Below are positions 17,198 through 25,609 of a stretch of DNA of 64,000 bases, in pieces. The notes under the pieces are model-generated. The model saw only the letters and a program-made list of their open reading frames with translations. It made no database searches and had not been told where the DNA came from. Numbering within the stretch: position 1 is the first letter of the stretch; every line of letters starts with the position of its first letter. The position numbers were made by a program, and so were the translations under genes. The DNA comes from JAIBJN01 sp963699495 (GTDB lineage: Bacteria; Actinomycetota; Thermoleophilia; Gaiellales; Gaiellaceae), in NCBI GenBank assembly GCA_963699495.1, contig CAVOUB010000005.1, positions 186,001-250,000 of the forward strand. Reading direction: 5' to 3'.

Positions 17198-18160
17198 ATG
17201 AGCGTCAGGGCCCTGCCAGACTCCCGCGCGGCCCTGCCGCTCGTGGCCCCGCACGTCCATCGCACCCCCCTGCTGACGTCGCGGATCCTGAGCGAGGGCA
17301 CCGGTTTCGACGTGCGCCTCAAGGCCGAGCTCTTCCAGCGAACAGGCTCGTACAAGATCCGCGGCCCGCTGGTGAAGCTCGCCCGTCTTTCGCAGGAGGA
17401 GCGCGACCGAGGTGTCGTCTGCTCGTCGGCCGGGAACCACGCCCAGGGCGTCGCACTGGCAGCGGCCATGCTCGGGGTGCGGGCGGTGGTCTGCATGGCC
17501 GAGAACGCGACGCCGTCGAAGATCGCGGCCACGCGCGACTACGGCGCGGAGGTCGTGCTCCACGGCTCGATCTGGGACGAAGCCGACGAGAAGGCGCGCG
17601 AGCTGGTGGTGAACGAGGGCCTGACCTACGTGCATCCGTTCGACGACCTCGACCTCATCTCCGGACAGGGCACGGTCGGGCTCGAGATCTGGGAGGACTG
17701 GCCGGAGGCCGAGCTGGTCGTCGTCCCGATCGGCGGCGGCGGGCTCATCTCGGGCATCGCGACGGCTCTCAAGCAGGCCAGGCCGGAGATCAGGATCGTC
17801 GGCGTGGAGTCCTCCGACGGCCCGGCCATGCAGCGGAGCGTCGAGGCCGGCGAGCTGGTGACCCTCGAGCGCTGCGACACGATCGTCGACGGCCTGAGGG
17901 TGAAACGCGTCGGCAACCACACGTTCGAGCTCGTGCAGCGCTTCGTGGACGAGATCGTGACCGTGCCCGACCAGGTGATCTTCGAGAACGTTCTGTGGGT
18001 CCTGGAGCGCTGCAAGCTCGTGGCGGAAGGCGCTGCGGCGGCGACGGTCGCCGCGCTGCGCGCGGGCGCCGTGGAGGCCGCGCCGGGGACGAAGGTCGTC
18101 TGCGTCCTCTCGGGCGGCAACCTCGACCTGGCCCAGCTCCGCGGCCTTCGCTGGAACTAG
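17198..18160 (+). CDS. Threonine dehydratase-like PLP enzyme (fold type II)
   Basis: A 320-residue PLP enzyme of the threonine/serine dehydratase group. The PLP lysine lies in RTGSYKIRGP, followed by SSAGNHAQGVA; the phosphate-binding loop is IGGGGLISG. There is no C-terminal ACT regulatory domain, so it resembles the catabolic TdcB or serine racemase type. It deaminates Thr (or Ser) to a 2-oxo acid; which substrate is preferred cannot be told. It is divergent from hcp by 37 bp. Confidence 0.88.
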   Translation: MSVRALPDSRAALPLVAPHVHRTPLLTSRILSEGTGFDVRLKAELFQRTGSYKIRGPLVKLARLSQEERDRGVVCSSAGNHAQGVALAAAMLGVRAVVCMAENATPSKIAATRDYGAEVVLHGSIWDEADEKARELVVNEGLTYVHPFDDLDLISGQGTVGLEIWEDWPEAELVVVPIGGGGLISGIATALKQARPEIRIVGVESSDGPAMQRSVEAGELVTLERCDTIVDGLRVKRVGNHTFELVQRFVDEIVTVPDQVIFENVLWVLERCKLVAEGAAAATVAALRAGAVEAAPGTKVVCVLSGGNLDLAQLRGLRWN

Positions 18161-18175
18161 GAGGGAACCCTCCTA

Positions 18176-18586
18176 CTAGCGCTTCACAGCCCGGCCCGTG
18201 ACCTGGTCGATCACGATCCGGAACGCGACCGGGGCTCCTTCGGCACGCGGGCGCCGCTCCCCGCTCCCGCGCGGGGCGAACCGCTCGGCGAGCAGCGCGA
18301 GCGCCCGCTCGGCGCCGGCCTCGTCGAGCTCCTCGTAGCGCCCCTGGACGATGGCGCTCCGCCAGCTCCCGCGCTCGTACTCGTCGACCTCGAAGCACAC
18401 CTGCGGGCTCGCGCGCATCATCCGCACCTTCTGCCCCTCGACGGTGTAGACGTAGAAGCTCTCGCCGTCGTAGGCGTAGATGACCGGCACCACGTAGGTG
18501 AAGCCGTCCGCGTGACAGCCGATCCGCCCGACGACCTGGGCGTGCAGGAGGTCGTCGATCTCGGCGCGGTCGAGCTCCGTGATCAT
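18176..18586 (-). CDS. Pyridoxamine 5'-phosphate oxidase-like flavoprotein (NimA-like)
   Basis: A 136-residue split-barrel flavin-binding protein. It has the characteristic LLHAQVVGRIGCHADGFTYV start, VPVIYAYDGESFYVYT, and WRSAIVQGRYEEL. NimA-like proteins reduce nitroimidazoles; others act as F420- or FMN-dependent reductases. The substrate is unknown. ATG 18586 gives the normal N-terminus. It is divergent from the FAD oxidoreductase gene with about 135 bp between. Confidence 0.85.
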   Translation of the reverse strand: MITELDRAEIDDLLHAQVVGRIGCHADGFTYVVPVIYAYDGESFYVYTVEGQKVRMMRASPQVCFEVDEYERGSWRSAIVQGRYEELDEAGAERALALLAERFAPRGSGERRPRAEGAPVAFRIVIDQVTGRAVKR

Positions 18587-18722
18587 GCCGGCAACCCTAG
18601 TCCAGCGGGTAAGCGGAAGCCCGTTGAGACTCGGGTGTAGACGACCGTCCGGGAGATCACGGTCCGCGGCTCCGCGGAATCCCGGATGCCGGGTCGGATC
18701 GGAGAGGGCACGCTGGCTGGAG

Positions 18723-19943
18723 ATGACTCGGACAATCGCTCTCACCCGGTCCGATGTCCACGTCCTCGTTGTCGGAGGCGGCGTGGCGGGGCTCGAGGTC
18801 GCGCTGGCCCTGCGGGCCCTTGCCGCCGATCGAGTCGACGTCGAGATGGTCTCGCCCGAGCTGCACTTCTTCTACCGGCCGCTCGCGGTCTCCGAGCCGT
18901 TCGGGGGCGCCCGGGTCCGACGCTGGGAGCTCGACGATCTCGCCCGGAGCGCCGGAGTCGCCTTCACCCCGGGCGCTCTCGAGCGCCTCGACATCGAGGC
19001 GCACACCGCCCACCTGGCCCAGGGCCCACCCATCGAGTACGGGGCCGTCGTGCTCGCGTACGGCGCGCAGCCTGAGGTCGCAGTGCCGGGCGCGCTCACC
19101 TTCCGCGGTCCCGCTGACATCGACGCGCTTCGGCGTCTGGTGGACGAGCTCGAGCGGGGCGAGTTCCGGCGGCTCGCCTTCGTCGTGCCGTCGGGAATCG
19201 TCTGGCCGCTGCCCCTGTACGAGCTCGCCCTGCTGACGGCGGCCGAGCTCGAGCGCAAAGGAGTCTCGGCAGAGCTCGCGCTAGTGACCTCGGAGCCCGC
19301 CCCGCTGGCACTCTTCGGATCCCGCGCGAGCGAAGTCGTGGGCGCCGCGCTCGCCGAGCGGGGAATCGAGGTGCATGTGAGCACGTACGCGACGAGCGCG
19401 GGGGAGGAAGGTGTCTCCGCCCGCGGCCGGACACTGCCGGCCGACCGCGTCGTCGCCCTTCCTCGCCTGAGCGCCCCGAGCATCGAAGGCGTTCCCCGTG
19501 ACCGGGCGGGCTTCGTCCCCACAGACCCTCACGGCCGCGTGCCGGGCGCTGCCGACGTCTACGCCGCCGGAGACCTGACGGCCTTCCCGATCAAACAGGG
19601 AGGGCTCGCCGCCCAGCAGGCCGATGCAGTCGCGGAGACGATCGCGGCGGCGGCCGGAGTCCCGGTCGAGCCTCGGCCGTTCCGGCCGGTGCTGCGTGCG
19701 CTCCTCCTCGGGGACGGCACACCGACCTTCCTGCGGGTCGAGCTCGGCGGCGGCCACGGCGAGACGTCAGAGGCCTCGGAGGAAGCCCTCTGGTGGCCGC
19801 CGGGCAAGATCGTCGGGCGCTACCTCGCGCCCTTCCTCGCCGAGCTCGGCGTCCTCGCGACCGACCCCGCGCCGGCGGAGGACGTCCTCAGGGTCGAGAT
19901 CGAGTCCACCGCCGCGCACGAGCTGGGCTGGCCACGTCCGTAG
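18723..19943 (+). CDS. FAD-dependent oxidoreductase (SQR/NDH-2-like)
   Basis: A 406-residue flavoprotein of the pyridine nucleotide-disulfide oxidoreductase superfamily. The N-terminal FAD-binding motif is VLVVGGGVAGLEVALAL; YGAVVLAYGAQ and VYAAGDLTAFPIKQGGLAAQQADAV are the later FAD segments. The pattern resembles sulfide:quinone reductase or NDH-2, but I see no clear catalytic Cys pair, so the electron donor is unclear. ATG 18723 was chosen because it precedes the Rossmann motif by a normal distance. An adenine glycosylase gene follows 18 bp later. Confidence 0.82.
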   Translation: MTRTIALTRSDVHVLVVGGGVAGLEVALALRALAADRVDVEMVSPELHFFYRPLAVSEPFGGARVRRWELDDLARSAGVAFTPGALERLDIEAHTAHLAQGPPIEYGAVVLAYGAQPEVAVPGALTFRGPADIDALRRLVDELERGEFRRLAFVVPSGIVWPLPLYELALLTAAELERKGVSAELALVTSEPAPLALFGSRASEVVGAALAERGIEVHVSTYATSAGEEGVSARGRTLPADRVVALPRLSAPSIEGVPRDRAGFVPTDPHGRVPGAADVYAAGDLTAFPIKQGGLAAQQADAVAETIAAAAGVPVEPRPFRPVLRALLLGDGTPTFLRVELGGGHGETSEASEEALWWPPGKIVGRYLAPFLAELGVLATDPAPAEDVLRVEIESTAAHELGWPRP

Positions 19944-19961
19944 TCGAGTAGGCTCGGCCGG

Positions 19962-20678
19962 GTGGACGAGCTGCTGGCGGCGTGGTTTCGCGAAAACAGG
20001 CGCGCCCTGCCCTGGCGAGAGACCAGAGATCCGTACGCGATCCTCGTCAGCGAGGTGATGCTGCAGCAGACGCAGGTGGAACGGGTCGTGCCACGCTACC
20101 TCGCCTGGCTTGCACGTTGGCCGACGGCCGAGGCGCTGGCGGCCGCGCCCGTCGCCGACGTGATCCGCGAGTGGCAGGGGCTCGGCTACAACCGGCGCGC
20201 TGTGAACCTGCACCGCGCGGCGCGGCACATCGCCGAGCACGGCTGGCCCGAGGAGCTCACGGAGCTTCCGGGCGTGGGGCGCTACACGGCGGACGCCGTG
20301 GCCGCGTTCGCTCTGGGCGCGCCGGTCCTCCCCGAGGACACGAACGTCCGCCGCGTGCAGGAGCGGACCGGCCACCGCTTCGCCCCCGGCTGCGGGCAGG
20401 CGCTGATGGACCTGGGTGCGACGGTCTGCCTCGCCCGCGTGCCACGCTGCGGCGTCTGCCCGCTCGCCTCCGGATGTCCTTCGCGCGGTCGCCGCTATGA
20501 GCCGCTACGACGCCAGGGGCCGTTCGACGGCTCGTTCCGCCAGCGCCGCGCCCGCGTCCTGCGCGCCGTCGCCGAGGCACCGCGTGTCGCCGGCGAGCTG
20601 GACCCGACGGTGGTCGAGGCCCTCGAGCGGGACGGGCTCGTCGCCGTCGTCGACGGCTCGGTGCGCCTTCCGGGCTGA
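19962..20678 (+). CDS. mutY: A/G-specific adenine glycosylase, short form
   Basis: A 238-residue MutY-type HhH-GPD glycosylase that removes A opposite 8-oxoG. Catalytic Glu31 (SEVMLQQTQV) and Asp126 (PEDTNVRRV) are present. The 4Fe-4S cluster ligands C156-x6-C163-x2-C166-x5-C172 are intact. The HhH motif is LPGVGRYTADA. The C-terminal NUDIX-like 8-oxoG-recognition domain of the usual 340-residue MutY is missing; only about 60 residues follow the cluster. Start is a GTG. Specificity may therefore differ from canonical MutY. Confidence 0.88.
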   Translation: MDELLAAWFRENRRALPWRETRDPYAILVSEVMLQQTQVERVVPRYLAWLARWPTAEALAAAPVADVIREWQGLGYNRRAVNLHRAARHIAEHGWPEELTELPGVGRYTADAVAAFALGAPVLPEDTNVRRVQERTGHRFAPGCGQALMDLGATVCLARVPRCGVCPLASGCPSRGRRYEPLRRQGPFDGSFRQRRARVLRAVAEAPRVAGELDPTVVEALERDGLVAVVDGSVRLPG

Positions 20679-20707
20679 GCGAAAGCCGAACAGGCCGCGC
20701 GGAGAAG

Positions 20708-20989
20708 TCAGGACGCCCGTCGGACCCGAGCGGCCAGCTCGGCGAGGCGACCGAGGTTGACCGCCCAGCCGACGCCGAACACCCGGTCGGTGAGTATCCG
20801 CGGGTTGTCCGGGTTCCACCACGCAGCGCGGATGCGCTCGGGCGTCGGGGGTCTCAGGTCGTAAGGGACGAAGCCTGCGAGGCGGCCGTGCCAGGTGCGC
20901 TCCGGCGCGGGCTTGCTCAGCTCGGTCGCCACTGCGGCACCCAGCAGCGCGAGACCGACGACGCCGGCGATCTTCCTCACTCTCCTCAT
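20708..20989 (-). CDS. DUF5808-type small membrane-associated protein
   Basis: A 93-residue protein with one N-terminal hydrophobic helix (KIAGVVGLALLGAAVATEL). A soluble part contains WWNPDNPRILTDRVFGVGWAVNLG, the DUF5808 hallmark. Its start overlaps the ispF stop as ATGA, so it is the last gene of the ispD-PHP-ispF block. Function is unknown. Confidence 0.7.
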   Translation of the reverse strand: MRRVRKIAGVVGLALLGAAVATELSKPAPERTWHGRLAGFVPYDLRPPTPERIRAAWWNPDNPRILTDRVFGVGWAVNLGRLAELAARVRRAS

Positions 20990-21471
20990 GCTTCCGATTC
21001 AAGCAGGGCGACCGCCTGCGCCGCCAGACCCTGGCCGCGACCGGTGAACCCAAGGCCGTCGGTCGTCGTCGCCCGAACGGACACGCGGCCGGGCTCGACA
21101 CCGAGCGCGCCCGCGAGCCGTCCCTCCATCTCGGAGCGCACCGGCGCGATGCGCGGGCGCTCCCCGACCAGCACGCAGTCCGCGTTGACGAGCTCGAAGC
21201 CGGCTTCGCGGACTGCGGCCATGGCACGCTCGAGGAAGACGAGCGATGAGGCGCCCTCCCACTCGGCCTCGTCCGACGGAAAGAAGCTCCCGATGTCGCC
21301 GAGCCCCGCCGCCCCGAGCACCGCGTCCACCAGCGCGTGCGCGACGACGTCGCCGTCGGAGTGACCCGCGAGCCCTGGCTCGTGCGGAAACTCGACTCCG
21401 CCGACGACGAGCGCCGCGCCTTCCGAGAACGCGTGCGCGTCAAGGCCGATCCCGATCCGCAGACGGCTCAA
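20986..21471 (-). CDS. ispF: 2-C-methyl-D-erythritol 2,4-cyclodiphosphate synthase
   Basis: A 161-residue enzyme of the MEP isoprenoid pathway. Metal ligands are visible in GLDAHAF (the usual DxH) and the later GHSDGDVVAHALVDAVLGA. The end has RATTTDGLGFTGRGQGLAAQA. It cyclises CDP-ME 2-phosphate. The start is a TTG overlapping the stop of the PHP gene (TTGA), which gives the expected length; no ATG is available there. Confidence 0.95.
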   Translation of the reverse strand: MSRLRIGIGLDAHAFSEGAALVVGGVEFPHEPGLAGHSDGDVVAHALVDAVLGAAGLGDIGSFFPSDEAEWEGASSLVFLERAMAAVREAGFELVNADCVLVGERPRIAPVRSEMEGRLAGALGVEPGRVSVRATTTDGLGFTGRGQGLAAQAVALLESEA

Positions 21472-22295
21472 CCGAGCGGCTCCTGGTGCGCGACGCGCCC
21501 GTCGAAGACGGTGAGCGTGTCGTAGCCGACGGAGCGGAGGTGGTCGAGCCCCGCCTCGAAGTCGCGGCCGACGTCCTGGGCGACATGTGCGTCGGATGCG
21601 AGGGTCGCTCCCACTCCGTGCTCGCGACAGCGGGCGAGGAAGCCCGCGTCGGGGTAGAGCTCGCCGACCGGCTTGCGCAGTCCGGCGGTGGAGACCTCCA
21701 CGGCGACGCCGGCCCCGGCGATTGCGGCCACGGCCTGCCCGTGATGGAGGTCCACCTCCGCCGCAGGCGGCCGCCGTCCGAAGATCTTGACGAGGTCCGG
21801 GTGGGCGAGCACGTCGGCCAGCCCGCTCCGGGCCAGGTCGGCCAGCTCGGCGAAGTACCGGCGCCAGACCTCGTCGACCGCGAGGCGATCCCAGACGCCG
21901 GACTCCAGGTCCACGGCCTCGCCGTCCACGAGGTGAACGGAACCAAGCAGGAAGTCCCACGGGTACGGGCGGAGGAGCTCGGCGAGCTCAGCTTCGCGGC
22001 CCGGGAGCCACTCGAGCTCGAGGCCGAGCTTGACGGGAAGCCCTTGCCGCTTCGACTCGAGGATCGCGTCGCAATAGGTATCGAGGTCGTGGGCGACGCG
22101 CTCGCGGTGGTACGGATGCCCCAGGAGCGGCTCGGCCTGGTGGAAGTAGTACATGTGCTCGGTGAATGCGATCTCGTCGACGCCGCGCGCGGCGGCCTGC
22201 TCGACGAAGCGCTCGACAGCCTCGACGGTCAGCTCGACCGGGCCCTCGCGGCCGTTCGCGGGGCCGCGGAGGTGCATGTGGTAGTCGACGATCAT
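21468..22295 (-). CDS. PHP-domain phosphatase, HisK (histidinol-phosphatase)-like
   Basis: A 275-residue PHP-domain metallophosphoesterase. The metal-binding motifs are YHMHL at the start, EIAFTEHM, GLELEWLPG, LLGSVH, VLAHPDL and ASDAHV. This pattern is that of histidinol-phosphate phosphatase and related enzymes. There are no other his genes nearby, so the in vivo substrate is uncertain. It lies between ispD and ispF with 4-nt overlaps on both sides, so its translation is coupled to isoprenoid synthesis genes. Confidence 0.82.
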   Translation of the reverse strand: MIVDYHMHLRGPANGREGPVELTVEAVERFVEQAAARGVDEIAFTEHMYYFHQAEPLLGHPYHRERVAHDLDTYCDAILESKRQGLPVKLGLELEWLPGREAELAELLRPYPWDFLLGSVHLVDGEAVDLESGVWDRLAVDEVWRRYFAELADLARSGLADVLAHPDLVKIFGRRPPAAEVDLHHGQAVAAIAGAGVAVEVSTAGLRKPVGELYPDAGFLARCREHGVGATLASDAHVAQDVGRDFEAGLDHLRSVGYDTLTVFDGRVAHQEPLG

Positions 22296-22984
22296 CCTTC
22301 GGCCCGGAGCAGCGTCTCGACGAAATCGAGGTCAGCCGGGGTCGTCACCTTCACCAGCCGCCGGTCGCCCTCGACGAGCCGGACGCGGCCGCCGGACGCC
22401 TCGACGAGGCCGGCGCAGTCGGTCGCGTCACGCTCGCCGGCGAATGCCCGGCGCAGTGACTCGGCGAGGAAGGCCTGCGGCGTCTGGGCCGCGTAGAGCC
22501 CTTCGCGGTCGACGGTCTCGGCCACGGCCTCGCCGTCGCCCCGCTTGACCGTGTCCGTGAGCGGGAGCACGGGCACCGCGCCGTCCCACCCGCCCTCGAG
22601 ACCCGCGACCACGCGTTCCAGGACGTCCTCGGGGATCAGGGGCCTGGCGGCGTCGTGGACCACCACCACGGCGGCCTCCTCCGGAACCTCGGCCAGCCCG
22701 GCCCGCACCGAGTCGGCGCGGGTCGCGCCCCCGGTCACGGCCGAGTGCACCTTGCCGGCGCCGAGCTCTTCGGCCAGGAGGATGCTCGGCTCCTCCCACT
22801 CCTCCGGCGCGACGATCACCAGCGCCTCGATCCAGTCCGAAGCCTCCAGGCGCTCGAGGCTCTCGGCCAGGAGCGGCCTGCCGGTCAGGTTGGCGAACGC
22901 CTTCGGGCGGTCGTCGCCGAAGCGCTCCCCGCGGCCCGCCGCCACGAGCACCGCCCAGACGCCGGTGCCGCGCGCCGCGCTCAC
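22292..22984 (-). CDS. ispD: 2-C-methyl-D-erythritol 4-phosphate cytidylyltransferase
   Basis: A 230-residue cytidylyltransferase of the MEP pathway. The nucleotide-binding loop is VLVAAGRGERFG with PKAF; VVVVHDAARPLI and YAAQTPQAF are the later active-site segments. GTG 22984 overlaps the stop of the upstream lipoprotein gene (GTGA). Together with ispF it makes the second and fourth dedicated MEP enzymes, here separated by a PHP gene. Confidence 0.95.
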   Translation of the reverse strand: MSAARGTGVWAVLVAAGRGERFGDDRPKAFANLTGRPLLAESLERLEASDWIEALVIVAPEEWEEPSILLAEELGAGKVHSAVTGGATRADSVRAGLAEVPEEAAVVVVHDAARPLIPEDVLERVVAGLEGGWDGAVPVLPLTDTVKRGDGEAVAETVDREGLYAAQTPQAFLAESLRRAFAGERDATDCAGLVEASGGRVRLVEGDRRLVKVTTPADLDFVETLLRAEG

Positions 22985-23865
22985 TTCCAGATGACCAGCT
23001 CGCCGTCGCGCTCGATGTAGATCTCGGGGCTGAGAGGGTCGTCGGAGGTCTGGAAGTCCTGCTCCACCTTCGCACGGAAGCGCTTCCTGGTGTTCTCCTG
23101 CTTGAGGAGGTCGGCGGGAAGTGCGACGAAGACGTTCTCCATGGGCACGGCGTACACGGCGGGACCGCCGTACTCTCGCACGATCTGGCGCCGAAGCCCA
23201 GGCACGATCATCCGCGTCGCGTCGTAGCCGTCGGAGGAGGCCCAGCCGCACAGCTCCTGGTCGTCGGACGGCTCGCAGAGGAGCTTCTCGTCCTTGTTCG
23301 TCTGGCGTAGGAGGTTGTCGAGAGCGACCTCGTGGAGCTCGTCGACCGTCGTTCCCCAGCGTTCGACGTCTTCAGGCCGGACGACCGTGAACGAATCGTC
23401 GCGGTCGACGACGTAGATCACGGAGAGGTTCCCGGGAAACTCGCTCTCGGCCGGCTCGAAGCCGTACGTCCGCAGCTCGAAGGTTCCCTTGAGGAGCGGC
23501 ATCAGGTCGCCGCGGACGTCGTCCAGTGAAAGCTTGCCCACCCCGTCGTCCAGCCGCTGCTGCGCCTCGTCGACCGCGCCGGCGACGATCTCGTCCTTGC
23601 GGTCGGGATCGGCCTCGTACTGCTTGTAGGCGTCGTCGAGCGCGAGCTCGACGTGGTTCGGCCCGTCGAACACGGTCACGTTGAGGTCGAGGCCGGGCTC
23701 GGCCTCGAGATCTGCCTTCGTCAGGTCCGCGATCACCAGCTCCTTGAAGGAGGAGGGGACGAGACCGGTGACGTTCGTCGAGTCGTCCTCGTCGTCACCT
23801 CCGGCGCAGCCGGCGACGAAGGCGGCGAGGAGGACACAGGCGATGAGCGCGGCACGCTGCAGCAC
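22981..23865 (-). CDS. DUF1444-like lipoprotein
   Basis: A 294-residue protein with a lipoprotein signal (FVAGC lipobox near residue 20) after a hydrophobic stretch, then an acidic linker (GGDDEDDS). The remainder contains YVVDRDDSFTVVRPEDVERWG, resembling the DUF1444/YtpQ fold. It should be anchored outside the membrane. Function is unknown; the family assignment is moderate. It is coupled to ispD by a GTGA overlap. Confidence 0.65.
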   Translation of the reverse strand: MLQRAALIACVLLAAFVAGCAGGDDEDDSTNVTGLVPSSFKELVIADLTKADLEAEPGLDLNVTVFDGPNHVELALDDAYKQYEADPDRKDEIVAGAVDEAQQRLDDGVGKLSLDDVRGDLMPLLKGTFELRTYGFEPAESEFPGNLSVIYVVDRDDSFTVVRPEDVERWGTTVDELHEVALDNLLRQTNKDEKLLCEPSDDQELCGWASSDGYDATRMIVPGLRRQIVREYGGPAVYAVPMENVFVALPADLLKQENTRKRFRAKVEQDFQTSDDPLSPEIYIERDGELVIWK

Positions 23866-23903
23866 CCGAAAAGGATGCCTGCGGACCGACGGTCGGGGTC
23901 GCG

Positions 23904-24407
23904 CTAGGTGGCGACCTTCGGCGCGCCGACGGCGTCCAGCTCCTCGTCCAGCCAGACGGCGGCGTCGTCCTCGTCCATGCCCTTGGCGTACATGAGCTCG
24001 GAGGCGAGGATCTTTTTCGCCTTCACGAACATCTGCTTCTCGCCGGTCGAGAGGCCCTTCTCCTGGTCGCGCAGGGAGAGGTTCCGGACGACCTCGGCGA
24101 GCTCGAAGATGTCGCCGGTCTTCATCTTGTCGCGGTTGTACTTGAAGCGGCGGTTCCAGTTCTTCGGCATCTTCGTGCCGCTTCCGTGCAGAACCTTGAC
24201 GACCCGGACGACCATGTCTTCGTCGATCACCTTGCGGAGACCCACGCGGTCGGCGTTCTCGGTCGGGACGTTCACGGTCATGTCGTTGTGCAGGATCTTG
24301 ATCGTGAGGTACTCACGCTCCTGCCCCAGGATCGTCCTCGTCTCCTTCTTCACCACGGTCCCCGCGCCGTGATGGGGGTAGACGACTTTATCGCCGACCT
24401 TGTACAA
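23904..24407 (-). CDS. carD: CarD-family transcription regulator
   Basis: A 167-residue CarD/CdnL protein. The N-terminal Tudor-like RNA polymerase-interaction domain starts YKVGDKVVYPHHGAGTVV. The C-terminal basic helical domain includes KNWNRRFKYNRDKMKTGD and the conserved Trp. CarD binds RNAP beta and stabilises open complexes at rRNA and other promoters; it is essential in mycobacteria. The start is a TTG with a GAGGAGGAG stretch just upstream. Confidence 0.96.
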   Translation of the reverse strand: MYKVGDKVVYPHHGAGTVVKKETRTILGQEREYLTIKILHNDMTVNVPTENADRVGLRKVIDEDMVVRVVKVLHGSGTKMPKNWNRRFKYNRDKMKTGDIFELAEVVRNLSLRDQEKGLSTGEKQMFVKAKKILASELMYAKGMDEDDAAVWLDEELDAVGAPKVAT

Positions 24408-24472
24408 ACCTCTCCTCCTCTATGAAACGCGGGCGCAAAAAGAGACGCCCAAGACGCCTGCGGAATCCCGCC

Positions 24473-24478
24473 ATTCTA
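24473..24478 (-). promoter_or_regulatory. Candidate -10 element for carD
   Basis: On the minus strand TAGAAT lies about 66 bp upstream of the carD start, with a plausible but weak -35 upstream (TTCGCT). The 24408-24526 gap otherwise holds the carD Shine-Dalgarno and no gene. Confidence 0.35.
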
Positions 24479-24526
24479 CCGGAAACCCGCTTGGAAAGCG
24501 AACTTCCGGCAGTTTGTGACTCCCGG

Positions 24527-25609
24527 CTACAGCTGGAGATAGCGGTCCACGAGATTGTGCTCCTGGAGCCGCCGCAGGCCTTCTCTGATCTCGCGGGCGC
24601 GCACGGAGCCGACTCCGTCCACGGCCTCGAGGTCGCGGTGGCTCGCTCGCACGACCGCGTCGAGGCTCTCGAAGTCCCGCACGACGTGCCGGATCACCGA
24701 GTCGGGAAGGCGCGGGATGCGCGACAGGACGCGGTAGCCCCGCGGCTGCACCGTGTGGTCGAGCGGGTTCGTCTCCTCGTAGCCGAGGAGCTGCGCGAGC
24801 TCGTCGAACTCGAGCAGGCGGATGTAGTCGACCTGCGCAAGGCGTTCGAGGGCCGTCGAGGACGCCGCGGGGTCGCCCGAGCGCTCGTAGTCGTAGACGA
24901 TGGCCGCCTTCTCGCGTGGCACGTCCTCCATCAGCTCGTCCAGCTGCATGCGGATGAGCCGGCCTTCCTCCCCGAGCTCGACACAGTTGCGCTCGATCTC
25001 CTCCGCCATCCGCGCCGTCATCTCGGCCCGTTGCAGGACGACGAGGACGTCGTCGAGGACCACGGCACTCTGGAACTCGAGCGCGGTCAGGCGCGTGAGG
25101 CCCTGGTCGAGCCGGGTGCGGTAGGTCTCGAGGGTCCCGAGCGCCTGGTTCGTCCGCGCGAGCGTGTCGGAGATCTCTCCGAGCTGGTAGCGCAGGTCGC
25201 CCACGAAGACGGTGACCGTCTCGCGCTGCTGCGAGATCGAAACGACGAGCGCGTTCGTCTGCTGCGCCACGCGCTCGGCGGTGCGGTGCCGGGTGCCGGT
25301 CTCGCTCGTGGGGATGGAGGCGTCCGGCATCAGCTGGACGTTGGCGTAGACGAGCTTCTGCCCGTCTGCGTTGATGACGATCGCGCCGTCCATCTTCGCC
25401 AGCTCGTAGAGGAGCTGGGAGGTAAGCGGAAGGTCGAGCCGCATCCCGCCGGAGAAGAGGAAGGCGAGCTCGTTCGGGTCGCCGATCACGATGAGCGCGC
25501 CGAGCTCGGCGCGAATGATGTCGTCGATCCCCGCGCGCAGAGGTGTGCCCGGCGCGACCTGCTTGAGCGCCGAGAGGAGGGTCTTATCCTTCCGAGGATC
25601 CGCTCGCAT
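24527..25609 (-). CDS. disA: DNA integrity scanning diadenylate cyclase DisA
   Basis: A 360-residue DisA: the DAC domain has the DGA motif (KMDGAIVI, D74) and RHRT (107-110, GTRHRTAERV), followed by a helical linker and a C-terminal HhH DNA-binding domain (LEAVDGVGSVRAREIREGL). It makes c-di-AMP from two ATP and is inhibited on branched DNA. This is the only DAC-type enzyme seen here, and no obvious c-di-AMP riboswitch was found in the window. It overlaps the end of radA by 26 bp, the usual association. Confidence 0.97.
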   Translation of the reverse strand: MRADPRKDKTLLSALKQVAPGTPLRAGIDDIIRAELGALIVIGDPNELAFLFSGGMRLDLPLTSQLLYELAKMDGAIVINADGQKLVYANVQLMPDASIPTSETGTRHRTAERVAQQTNALVVSISQQRETVTVFVGDLRYQLGEISDTLARTNQALGTLETYRTRLDQGLTRLTALEFQSAVVLDDVLVVLQRAEMTARMAEEIERNCVELGEEGRLIRMQLDELMEDVPREKAAIVYDYERSGDPAASSTALERLAQVDYIRLLEFDELAQLLGYEETNPLDHTVQPRGYRVLSRIPRLPDSVIRHVVRDFESLDAVVRASHRDLEAVDGVGSVRAREIREGLRRLQEHNLVDRYLQL

